Shown: one piece after another, positions 1 to 9,371 of the stretch
Position numbering within the stretch: the stretch's first letter is position 1
How the letters are laid out: the number at the start of each line of letters is the position of its first letter
From: Trichaptum fuscoviolaceum
Lineage: Eukaryota; Basidiomycota; Agaricomycetes; Hymenochaetales; Trichaptaceae
Length of the DNA: 64,000 nucleotides
Reading direction: 5' to 3'
Assembly (NCBI GenBank): GCA_910574455.1
Contig: CAJSYZ010000004.1
Coordinates: 4,288,599 to 4,352,598 of the forward strand
Translations under genes and position numbers: made by a program
Notes under the pieces: generated by a model
Told to the model about the DNA's origin: nothing
The model's database searches: none
What the model saw: the letters and a program-made list of their open reading frames with translations, nothing else

Positions 1-702
1 AATGCTGCGAGCGGTAGGACGAGTCCGGAAGGAAGTGAAGAGGAGGCGGAGCCACGTCCCCAAACCTCGTTCGCTGACAGATTACGAGCGGAAAAGAATG
101 ACGAGGAGACTGAAAGCTCAGAAGAAAGCAAACCGTCCATAACTGAGCAAGAAGGTAAGTTTACTCTCCCTACCCCTTTCACTTCACTCATATTGACCTA
201 ATTACATTCTTGAACGTGATCAGTACAAACTGGCGAAGAAGATGAGGAAACGATCTTCCAAGTTCGTGGCAAACTTTACGCTTTGACGGGAAATGCTTGG
301 AAAGAACGTGGAACGGGTCAGTTGAAACTAAACATCCGAAAATCTGACGGCATGGGGGCACGCTTGCGTGAGTATCTCTGCACTTATAATATACCGATTT
401 GCTTCTTAACCCTTTCTCTGCCTGTAGTCATGCGCAAGGAGGCAGTCTTGTCTCTTTTACTGAATGCACCTCTGTTCAAGGGCATGCGCTGTACCCTGGC
501 TCAGGATCCTCGTTATTTACGTTTCAGCTGTTTCGAAGATGGCAGTATTACACATTATAATCTTCGGGTAGGTTGTTTACGTTTGTTTATGTTTTGTTGT
601 GTCTCATTCTTCATACAGCTAGCGAATACCAAGGTTGCAGGAGAATTACTGGAAGAAATCGAAGCAAATATTCCCAGCGACGATGCAGACGACGCTGTCT
701 AA
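1..702 (+). CDS. Ran-binding domain protein, Yrb2/RanBP3-like (5' partial)
   Basis: The 3' end of a gene whose 5' part lies outside the window. Four exons read in frame: 1-154, 224-367, 428-567 and 619-702, with GT..AG introns between them. The acidic linker EEDEETIFQVRGKLYAL leads into a RanBD1 (PH-like) domain with WKERGTGQLKLN, then LLMRKEAVLSLLLNAPLF, and the protein ends about 25 residues after the domain in an acidic tail. Known for the family: this domain binds Ran-GTP, and Yrb2/RanBP3 acts as a cofactor of Crm1 nuclear export. The C-terminal position of the domain and the charged, Ser/Glu-rich upstream segment fit Yrb2 better than RanBP1, which is short, or Nup2, which has FG repeats. 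No FG repeats are visible, but the N-terminus is missing, so Nup2 cannot be fully excluded. Confidence 0.85.
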
Positions 703-1140
703 AGCATGGATGAACCAGCAATTTATATAGCTTCCAAACATATCAATCCAGGCAACTCGAACCATTTCACTTGACTGTTTATCTGCTTTGCAGGAGAGCC
801 TGAAATCTTACAATTTACTCTAGTCTCTTCGCATTTTCAATGATCCCTCTGTTCGTTCAGTTTCTAGTTTGGCATGTATACTTGTCAGTAATGCTCTTGC
901 TTCTGAACTGTGTAATATTTCTATCTATATCATGTCGTACGACGACAATACATGCATGTAGGAATTTAATCATTGACGTGGGACGTCGCGAATAGACGGA
1001 TGCTGCCGTTTGTTCAGCATCTTATGCTGAGCACCCTCTAGCGCAAGGTAAAATCTACTGATCTGGATGTAAAAGTTGTTGCGGCAACCTGAGATTGAAC
1101 GGTTTTGTGACCACATTCATCCTCTGTCTCGGGCTCTAAC
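703..1140. other. 3'-3' intergenic spacer
   Basis: Convergent spacer between the Ran-binding gene and VPS25. It presumably holds both 3' UTRs. No coding potential, repeat or RNA gene was seen. Confidence 0.5.
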
Positions 1141-1911
1141 TCATGACCGTGGATTTCCTGGGAAGAACCGTACACCTTCTCCGTCTGTAATGCTGATGAT
1201 CTGTGCTCGACCTGTCTTCGTAAGGTTAAGTATTGCTTTGCGCAAGAGAGCTACAGGAAGTCCAGTCAGCGCCGACTCTACAGGAGGATCGCATATCTCG
1301 TAGAATGTCAAGATTGTGTTAATCTGCCCAGTTGAAGTTGCCTGTAGTGAGTGTTAGACACGATTCAGAGTTCGGATAGAAGGAAAAATTCGAGTAACGT
1401 ACCCATTCATGTAGAACTTCACCCCACTCTTCCGGGGTTCTCCAGTAAAGGAGCACAGATCGAGTCTGCTTGGCTGGCTCGTAAGCAGCAAGCTTCGCAG
1501 TTACAAGAGACTCGATCAAGAAGGAAAGAAAAGATGGAAGAACGCGGTCTACTTGATGTATCAGTAACCAGTAACCTATAGAGGCCATCTCGATGCTCAT
1601 ACTCACGGTTTATTCGCTCGTTCCGCAGTACTTCATCCCAATCTCCGCCCGTCGTCTCCACATCGTCTACCCGCAGGAAGAATAATCTCCTATGTCGTGC
1701 GTATGAGAGTATAAGTTGGGTCCAGAACTCGGTGCTTGCAGCTTGGGTGGTGGGATTTGGCTGCTGTCTGTTGAGGATGAACTATTAGTTTTATCAACAA
1801 ATTAATTCGCTGAATCTGTGCATCATACGTGAAGAATGGAGGATAAGAGTGTATCGAAGGCAATAGATAGCCTTGCGTACTGAAATGAGTGGGCTGGTAT
1901 ACCGACGACAT
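1141..1911 (-). CDS. VPS25: ESCRT-II subunit Vps25
   Basis: Vps25 is the subunit of ESCRT-II that recruits ESCRT-III (Vps20) during sorting of ubiquitinated membrane proteins into multivesicular endosomes. Four exons join in frame (minus strand: 1911-1829, 1767-1607, 1551-1403, 1341-1141) to give about 197 residues, the usual size. The N-terminal signature GYLLPSIHSYPPFFTQQPNP is followed by LILSYARHRRLFFLRVDD, then GGDWDEVLRNERIN. The second winged helix carries LLYWRTPEEWGEVLHEW and a C-terminal ISITDGEGVRFFPG. The start is uncertain. The ATG at 1911 opens directly into exon 1 (MSSVYQPTHF), but an upstream ATG near 1991 joined through a 45-bp intron also stays in frame. The next minus-strand gene is a histone chaperone with its own spacer, so no functional linkage is implied. 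Confidence 0.92.
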
Positions 1912-2255
1912 GGTAGAACATACCTGATGGTGTTAGGTGTGTTCGGAGAGCCATGCCAAGTCGCGTTGGGACGCGCTCCCCTGACCTTCAAGTTAACGAT
2001 GACGCACGCGTGGTACTAACATGAAATAGCATTTTATTTGGATTTTTGACTTCACACGTCGATCATCATCATTTGCTAAGCGACAAGAACCGATTTTTAA
2101 TAAAACGTGTAAGATGACGAGACTAGAGCAATACATGTAAGGAAGCGACTGTTCGAAATACGATCCCGATAAAGTAATACCGAAAGCAAGAGGGACTATA
2201 ATGGTACACATAGGTCATAGGTTAGAGAATGATCGTACATGGGCCTGGGCATTAA
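1912..2255. other. intergenic, VPS25 promoter region
   Basis: The region contains the VPS25 upstream sequence and the 3' UTR of the HIRIP3-like gene. No distinct motif was recognised. Confidence 0.4.
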
Positions 2256-4169
2256 TCACTCTTCGTCACTCTGGTCCTCGAGAAACGCCATTATACTCTG
2301 TCGCGCATTCTATTGATTGCACAAAGAATACTTCAGTATGACATCTGATTTCAATAATTTAAGGTCAGCAACTCGCATACCTTTTTCCGACGAGACGGAC
2401 CCGTTACTTCCTCTTCATCGCTCTCTTCCTCGGAGTCAGTGTCAGCGGAAACGGTCGCCTTGCTTGTACTCGCAGCCCTTTTCGGACGGCCTTCACCCGC
2501 ATGTTTGGCTGCAAACTCGCGTACTTCCTCTACAATGACCATGAGAACACGAGATTCAAGGGAAGAATTAAAACAAATACCAATTTCTTGCTGGAGCTCT
2601 CTCTTCTCTTTAATTGCGCGAGCTTGTTCCAAACTGAAACGCCCTTTCATGCCCAAGTCAGTCAGAATACCGCGTATATGTGCGATTTGTTTCGCGTGAG
2701 ATTCGATATCTTTGAGCTCCCTTGACCAGACCTTCCGGACACCACAGGCGAAGACAAGACTCTTCAGAAAAGTATGAGAAGGATTCAAACTAAGCTTATT
2801 AGCGTGATACATGCCTTCATCTTCTTCAATTGCTCCTCCTCTGGCGATATATCTTTAGAGCTGGTACCTTTCGGTTCTTTGGGCTTCTTTTCTTTGCCTG
2901 CGGGTTTAGGTCTCTAAGTGTGTATATGTATCATATACAATGTGTGGATACCGAAACGAAGTGCAATACCTTCTCCTCTGATTTTCCCTTCTTTTTCCTT
3001 TTCTTAAGAGGTTCCTCGTCGATCAAAACGGACATTTCGGATTCGCTCTTCTGATACCGAAATTAGCATTTACGAATAATGTGCAGTGAAGTAGTTTCTA
3101 TAGCTCACATCTCCACTTTCAACTAATGTCGTGTCACCAGATGACGTTAGGGAAACAAGCTCGGGTTTCTTCTCTTCCAAAACTTCATCTGCAAGGTGTG
3201 ATACAGTCAGTGCCCTCCGCTGTTAGACTGTTCAGCTCTACGAACATTTCTTGTCCTCGTCCTTCACCTCAACAGACGCAACTTCCTTAGACTTCTTCGG
3301 AGAAGCTGAGTCCTTGACCTTACTTCGCTTCTTTGGAGGCGTTCCAATCCCGTTAAGTTCTACCTTTGGACGAAAGAAGGTATATATACGATGTTGATGG
3401 CTCGAGTTTGGGTATTCACCTCATTATCAGACTGCGCTTGGCGTTTCTTGGGCTTCTTCGTGGAGGATGAAGAAACTGATTCGATTCTAGCCTTCTTGGG
3501 CGAGAGCTCCTCATCGCCATTTTCTATTGTTTCCTAGCAATGCGACGGAGTGATAAGCAACAATCGGGGGAGGGTGTCCAGACTGAACCACGGACGCGTA
3601 CTTCTGATTTTGCTTTCATTTTTGTCTTCTTCAGCGGCTTCCCTGTATCAGAAGCTGCTGTGAGTTTAGTTGACGCGACTTTCTTGGGGCTTTCAACTGC
3701 TGCAGACACATCAGAGTCGGGTTTCCTTGAAGAACTTGGGGATTTGGTGTTGGCATCTGATTTCCGTTCCTTGGGCTTCGCTTTAGCCTCTGGCTTTGCG
3801 TTTTTCTTCGGACTTGAACCTTTTTTAGTTTTATCCTCGCCCAAGGAGTCCTTCGATGGCCACCGTTAGCGTTACAGGGCATCGTGTGGGAAATTTAAAG
3901 ACTCACAACTGCTTCCTTCACAGCATCGTTCAGACGCTGCTTGTACTCATTGCCCTCAAGTAACCCGTCCTCAAGTTGAAGTTGCTTCTCTATTTCCCTC
4001 CGAATGATTCGGTTTGTCAAATGTCTGTTTGCACCTCAGGCTCAGCGTCCAGTCCAGAATGTAGTACCTATACTGGTAGTGAAACGTACCGCAACCTTCG
4101 TTCTTGGTGTGCTTGCATGACTATTGCTTTGACGGTCTCCACGGCTTTGTCAAGATCAACTGTCGTCAT
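2256..4169 (-). CDS. HIRIP3-like H2A-H2B histone chaperone (CHZ type)
   Basis: Multi-exon minus-strand gene. The N-terminus (MTTVDLDKAVETVKAIVMQA, then TNRIIRREIEKQLQLEDGLL) resembles the N-terminal helical domain of HIRIP3. The middle is Lys/Ser/Glu-rich and probably disordered. The C-terminus holds LKSLVFACGVRKVWSRELKD followed by ILTDLGMKGRFSLEQARAIK, which matches the conserved HIRIP3 C-terminal domain pattern. A last 18-codon exon (2309-2256) ends in MAFLEDQSDEE, an acidic tail. Known for the family: HIRIP3 binds H2A-H2B through a CHZ-like motif and associates with HIRA. The function here is inferred from this domain order only. The internal exon chain in the lysine-rich middle was not resolved base by base, but the start at 4169 and stop at 2256 are supported by frame. 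Confidence 0.72.
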
Positions 4170-4594
4170 TTTGACTTTCGGCAGTCTGAAGTGGTTGTAC
4201 ACCAAGGCAATGGAAGAGTTGAGTGTCTGATCATAATGTTGTACTGTCGCGTTGTGGCTGTGCTGGTCTCGTGTTTGTATACTAATGATCATGTTATTGA
4301 CGCGTCACTAGTAACTGGCAGCCTCAGGCTGAGCCTGAGTCGCGTCGCGTCCGGCGTGTCCAAAAATCGACCCTGACCGTAAGACTCATATGCATGGGAT
4401 TCAAATTGATATTATGTCTTTGGTTCACTTTTTTTTAAAACAACCATAGAGTGCATATAGTTCAAAAGCTCCGTCATCATGTTCGCTTCAATCAGTAAAC
4501 AACCTCCGAGTCCCCGACCTACCTGCATACGTTCAATAACTTAAACATGACAGTGCATTCTGGGCCGCTCAGATGGTGACTGAACTATTGATGA
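4170..4594. other. intergenic
   Basis: Upstream region of the HIRIP3-like gene. It has an A/T-rich stretch near 4425-4445. No gene was recognised. Confidence 0.4.
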
Positions 4595-5276
4595 CTACCA
4601 AATCAACAACTCCCCGTTGCCGTCTAACAAACGGAATTCTTGACTTTCCACCGTATGAACTTCCGGATGCCAATGGTACTTCACATATTCCAGGGGCTCG
4701 AGACCATACCCCAGGAATGGGAGATTAAGTACTCTCGACCCCCAAGTACACGCTATTAGGCTCTCCGACATTCGTATTCTGGCCGCCTAATTTGAACTAA
4801 CAAGGAGGTGGCTGCAGTTCGCTTCACCAACATCCAGGCGGGGACCGGAAAACCACTGGCCTAGATGTACGGGCCCATAATGCCAGACAGTACCACCGAG
4901 ACTCCCACTCGACGGCAAAGGCAGGGATAGGCATTTACCCATGGCGAAGGGATGCTCTTCAATACGAGTATAGAGATCGTGGGGGTAGGATGTGAAAAAC
5001 GTCGACGAGCTTTATACACTTTGGATTTCAGAGTGAGCGGCTGGTAGGTGCTGGAAGTTCCAGACCACGAAGACGAAGCTGGTTGGTCGATTTCGCAACC
5101 GGATTCCTGACCGTCCGTCTGACGCTTCCCAGCCGCAAGATAGATACCCTCTCTGTCAGCCACTCGCTTCTGTAAAGGAGTTGAAATGAGGCAAGATTAG
5201 TTATGAAGTCAAGATAGCCGCGATACAATTCCCCTCCGCAGGATGTGGCACCTAGCCACAGCCATCCAATATGCAC
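4595..5276 (-). pseudogene. unresolved coding-like relic, minus strand
   Basis: Several overlapping minus-strand stretches look protein-like in different frames: one containing MADREGIYLAAGKRQTD, one reading SYPHDLYTRIEEHPFAMGK then VWHYGPVHLGQWF, and a last one reading EPLEYVKYHWHPEVHTVES before a stop at 4597-4595. They do not join into one open chain with convincing splice sites. I do not recognise the family. It could be a decayed gene, a gene with introns I failed to place, or chance open frames. Confidence 0.2.
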
Positions 5277-5399
5277 CCGCCGGAATTCTCCAAACGACTA
5301 GTCATAGAGCATCACAATGCACTTCAACCTAACGAACGGAGCAACGCTTTTTTAACGATTCTCCACTGATGCCACTGTAGGATCGCAAGTTAATAGCAC

Positions 5400-5945
5400 T
5401 CAATATGAAGCGTGGGAGGGGGCCATTGATGAGGAATAGGATTGAGACGTGATGTAAGCCACCAACATGGCTACGGCAAAGAGTGCGTTGGTACTAACAT
5501 CATGATCTTCAATGACTTCCCCTCGGACATGGTTGCATTCGTGAAGAACTGGCAAGCGAGAAAGCTGATTAAAAGCATGGTACATAATGCTATACGTACA
5601 GGCCAGTCGAAGCTCGTCATTAGGAGCAGATGGTGAAAGGAACAACATGTTGGCTTTGCTTGGTGGGCACACAGATATTTCCGAACGGCTTGCTGCCTCT
5701 GGTATACCAGTTTGCAAGAGACAACCACAAGTCCATATCGTCAATATTACTGGAATGCGCCAGGTCAATCGAAAGTTTAGGACGGAAGAAAAGAGTGCTC
5801 ACCCCTTCTTCATTTCGCTCCGCCGTCTAATCTCCTTCAATCCCGGAGCATTGAGACTTGCGCCCACAATTCTAAGAACTAAGGCAACAAGTGCTTCAAA
5901 TACAATATGTGATTTGCAGGGAGGTGTGCATCAGTTAGTCGTCTG
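5400..5945 (-). pseudogene. duplicated fragment of EMC5 3' half plus its 3' flank
   Basis: On the minus strand this segment aligns with 24945-25440 of the window. The last two EMC5 exons are recognisable: EALVALVLRIVGASLNAPGL in one, then a consensus-like intron, then SNIDDMDLWLSLANWYTRGS. The homology also covers the intron before them and about 240 bp of the 3' flank. The first EMC5 exons are absent. The stop codon after VPTK has changed to CAA, so the frame runs on. It is therefore a truncated copy, not a gene. It lies head-to-head with carboxypeptidase copy A, whereas intact EMC5 lies tail-to-tail with copy B. Confidence 0.8.
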
Positions 5946-6651
5946 ATCTTTAGCCATTGGGCACATGAAGATAAGCACGACACGACGTAGCAATACTTCT
6001 GGCTTTGCAAGAGCATTCAAACGGGACAGATCTACATGAAATAAAGGATCTTGAGCTCGAGCCATAGTGATGAATTGAGCCAGTCGTGCTCACGTTCGTA
6101 TGCCGAAAATGTTGCTGTGTAATTTGCGGATTATCAGCAAGGGGTATCGGCGGTTGCTTGATGAAGGCAAGCCCATTTACTCGCTGTACTCAGTAGAGTA
6201 GTAATGGCGACGAGAAGAACGGCTCGTGTAAGCATTATTCTTTTGTTTTGAACGTTGAGGTAATGTCATGTCGCGGTTAAGCTCGTCACGGTAGTAGTAT
6301 GTAGTTGAAAGTGTGTGAACCGCATCAGCGGCCCACTGTTCTGAGGCTACCGCAATGAGCCCAGATTTTTTTATCCGCTGTTCCTCTCGCAAGGTGCATA
6401 TGCTACACCTCTCCTCAAGTCTTCTGCACAGATGTGTCATATTTTACGTGCAATTCATGGGCTCAATGCCAACACTGCTAGCTTGACCGGAGAAGGGCCT
6501 TTAAAGCTGAACTAACCTATCCTGTACCGCTGAAAACTACTGGCACTTCCACTCTTCAAGTTGCTTGGGTAGTATATCGTACTCACAACTTGGCCGCTCG
6601 ACATCCAAGCTTGTTTCCTAGACTATTGCTCTGTAGAGCTCTGGTGATACG
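5946..6651. other. intergenic upstream of carboxypeptidase copy A
   Basis: Open frames here are short and lack recognisable domains. The region presumably holds the promoter of copy A. No repeat or RNA gene was seen. Confidence 0.4.
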
Positions 6652-8863
6652 ATGAAGCCGTCAAAAGCACTCTTGTATTGGGTCTCAGCGGCGTCTCTCA
6701 GTTTCACAGTTGTTATCGCAAGCTTCAATAACGTACCAGGAGAGCAGCTCACTTTCATCAATGAAGAACCCCAAGGGTGAGTGCAGTCAATTTCACCGGA
6801 TACCATATTAACGATGCAGCTATTGCAGCTTAACTCATGGTGCAGAGTTATCGTCCTTGTCGACCAACCAGTTCTCTATCCTGTCCCATCCTGCATTTCC
6901 GGGACGGTCGGCTCGTATCAAGAAATCTTCTTTCTGTGATGGAAACGTTGCGTAAGTTCTGTTCTCCTGGAACTTGTCAACGGATGCTTAAGTGTGTTGA
7001 AAATCGACCCATAGTGCTTATACTGGGTACATCGACATTGGAACACGTCATCTATTCTTCTATTTCTTCGAAAGCAGAAACGATCCAGACAATGACGATG
7101 TTATGCTCTGGACGAATGGCGGTAAGCGGCATATCCTCAGATCTTTGTATCTACCATACTTACCGCATAGTACTACAGGTCCCGGAGCCTCCTCTTCAGT
7201 GGGAATGTTGCTGGAGTTGGGTAATAAACATTATTCTCATTTGAGAACTAACACTTGACCCTTGTTATGTTAGGCCCCTGTTCAATTCAGGACAGCAATT
7301 CCACAAAATTCAACCCACATTCATGGAATTCACAAGCGAATATCTTCTTCATCGACCAACCTGTTGGTGTCGGTTATTCTTACGCTGATTATGAAGAAAT
7401 AGTGGTCAGTCTCTAGTTAAAAGTCTGTGACGGTTCGTTTAGATGTTCTCCAACATAGGTAAGAACGGAAGAGGCCGCAAAGGATATCGCTGCCTTCGTT
7501 GTCATATTCTTTGAGACTTTCACCAAATTCAAAGGCCGGGATTTCCACTTGAGCGGAGAATCTTATGCTGTACGGAAGATCCTTATTTGTGGTGATTTAG
7601 ACGTCTTCTTACAAGACATTAGGGTCGTTATCTACCATTATATGCGACCGAAATCTATGACCAAAATGCAGAACTGGTAGAAAAGGGAGTCACGCCGGTA
7701 AACCTGAAATCTGTTTTGATAGGTGGGTTCTCTGAACAGAATTGCTGCATTCGATTGACACTAATATAATAAATAGGGAACGGAGTAACGAATTATTTCC
7801 AGTGAGGCTCCCATATGATCTGAATGTCATTGACGCTAAGTTACGTGTTCGACAGTTCAACGTACTCTTGGTACGATATCGCATGCACCAGTGCTGGGTT
7901 GGAGCCCGTTCTATCGGTATCGTGAGTCCTTGCTCTTCCTACAAGTTGAGAATGGTTCTAATCGGTGACTCAAGGGCATGTGTACGCATGAAGCAAGCTG
8001 TGCGTTTAGTTCCATGCCGAATAAATCTAAAATGATGTGAATATTCTTCGTAGTTGCCGCGCTGTAAAAAGGGCATCCAACAGAAATGCATTGACAGTCT
8101 GGACCTCATCGACTGTAGAGCTGCATACAACTTCTGTGAGAATGAACTTTTTTTGCCATACATTAACAGCGGTGCGTGAGCTTGCTCGGTACGTCGTCCA
8201 CCTTGTACTAAATTGCTGGTCGACAAAGGTCTGAATATTTATGATATCACCAAGAAATGTGTAGCGGGATCTGATCTGTGCTATAAAGAAACAGAGTATG
8301 TCCGGATTAGACTTAGCTTTCGAGTTATCCCTTAAAATCATGCATATCAGGTACATTGTGGATTATCTCAATCAACCTTGGGTACGTGAAGAGATTGGCA
8401 TTGACCCAACGGCGAGGAACATCACTTCGCTTTCATGGGATGTCTTGACAGCCTTCTGGGATGCCGGAGATGAGTTGCATCGGAATGAGTTGTATGTTTC
8501 CGAGCTACTAGAGCACGGCGTGCGAGTGCTCATCTATGCCGGTACATACGACTGGGTCGCAAGCTGGGTCGGCAACGAACGCTGGACATCAGAGATGGAG
8601 TGGTCCGGTCAAGATGATTTCCGTGCTCAACCTCTTAAAGAGTGGAACATTGACGGGGAGTCAGTAGGCAAGTTCAGGTCCTACGGAAACCTGACGTTTG
8701 CAACGATTTATGGCGCCGGGCACATGGTGAGTCGGACATCACGAAGCACCGGAATTATGATGGTTGCTCACTTGCTCACTTGCTCACTGTTTAGACCCCT
8801 TTCGATAAGCCCGTTGAATCTTTAGAGCTGCTAAAGCGATGGTTGTTGGCTGAAAACTTATAA
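6652..8863 (+). CDS. serine carboxypeptidase, S10 family (copy A)
   Basis: Secreted or vacuolar serine carboxypeptidase, which removes C-terminal residues from peptides. The first exon encodes a hydrophobic signal-like N-terminus ([20 protein letters not shown]). All exons join in frame through about a dozen short introns. Recognisable blocks are [34 protein letters not shown] (the common PGGSS is PGASS here), [15 protein letters not shown], the nucleophile motif [13 protein letters not shown], the acid block [12 protein letters not shown] with the catalytic Asp, and GAGHM with the catalytic His. Cysteines that pair in the family are present in the [18 protein letters not shown] region. After GAGHM the protein reads TPFDKPVES, while copies B and C have V before PFDKP or PHDKP. 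Copy A is intact although its closest relative, copy B, is broken. S10 is certain, but the substrate cannot be told. Confidence 0.88.
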
Positions 8864-9371
8864 AGTACTGTATAAGTTTATGCAAAATGCGGCTACATAC
8901 TAGCACAGGATGGATAGCATCTTACTTTATGATAAACCGCTGTCCCATTTATCTATCCGCCGTCTCCCCCAAGATTCCTCATGTTTGGACTTCCTTTGGA
9001 TCTTGTTATACTGTGAGGCGTTTTCCAAGCGAGGCAAGTACTTGTAGCGTTATCGTCAATGAGTGATATTTTCTCGGATTGCCATATTATTGGCATCGGT
9101 TATTGCCGATGAGTGGCATGGTCAATATTTCCAACACCTTCCTTCGACGTGGACCACTTTGTCTCCTTCTCCTCCCTCGCCCCGTCCCTCGGCCGACTAT
9201 TCACTGTGCATAGTGAACGCGACCTTTTTCTCGTCGCGCCCCGCGCACACGCGCGCTGGTTGTTAGAAATTCCTTTGGTTTGGTTCACCGCGTTCTCAGG
9301 AGTATCTTACATCAGTGTCTCCGACTTCGCGCCTGATTGTGAAGTGTGGGCGTTGGGGAGCATAGGACGCG
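8864..9371. other. intergenic, promoter of the Kar9/GAR gene
   Basis: The first ~50 bp after copy A still resemble the sequence after copy B. The rest is a pyrimidine-rich upstream region. Nothing else was recognised. Confidence 0.4.
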
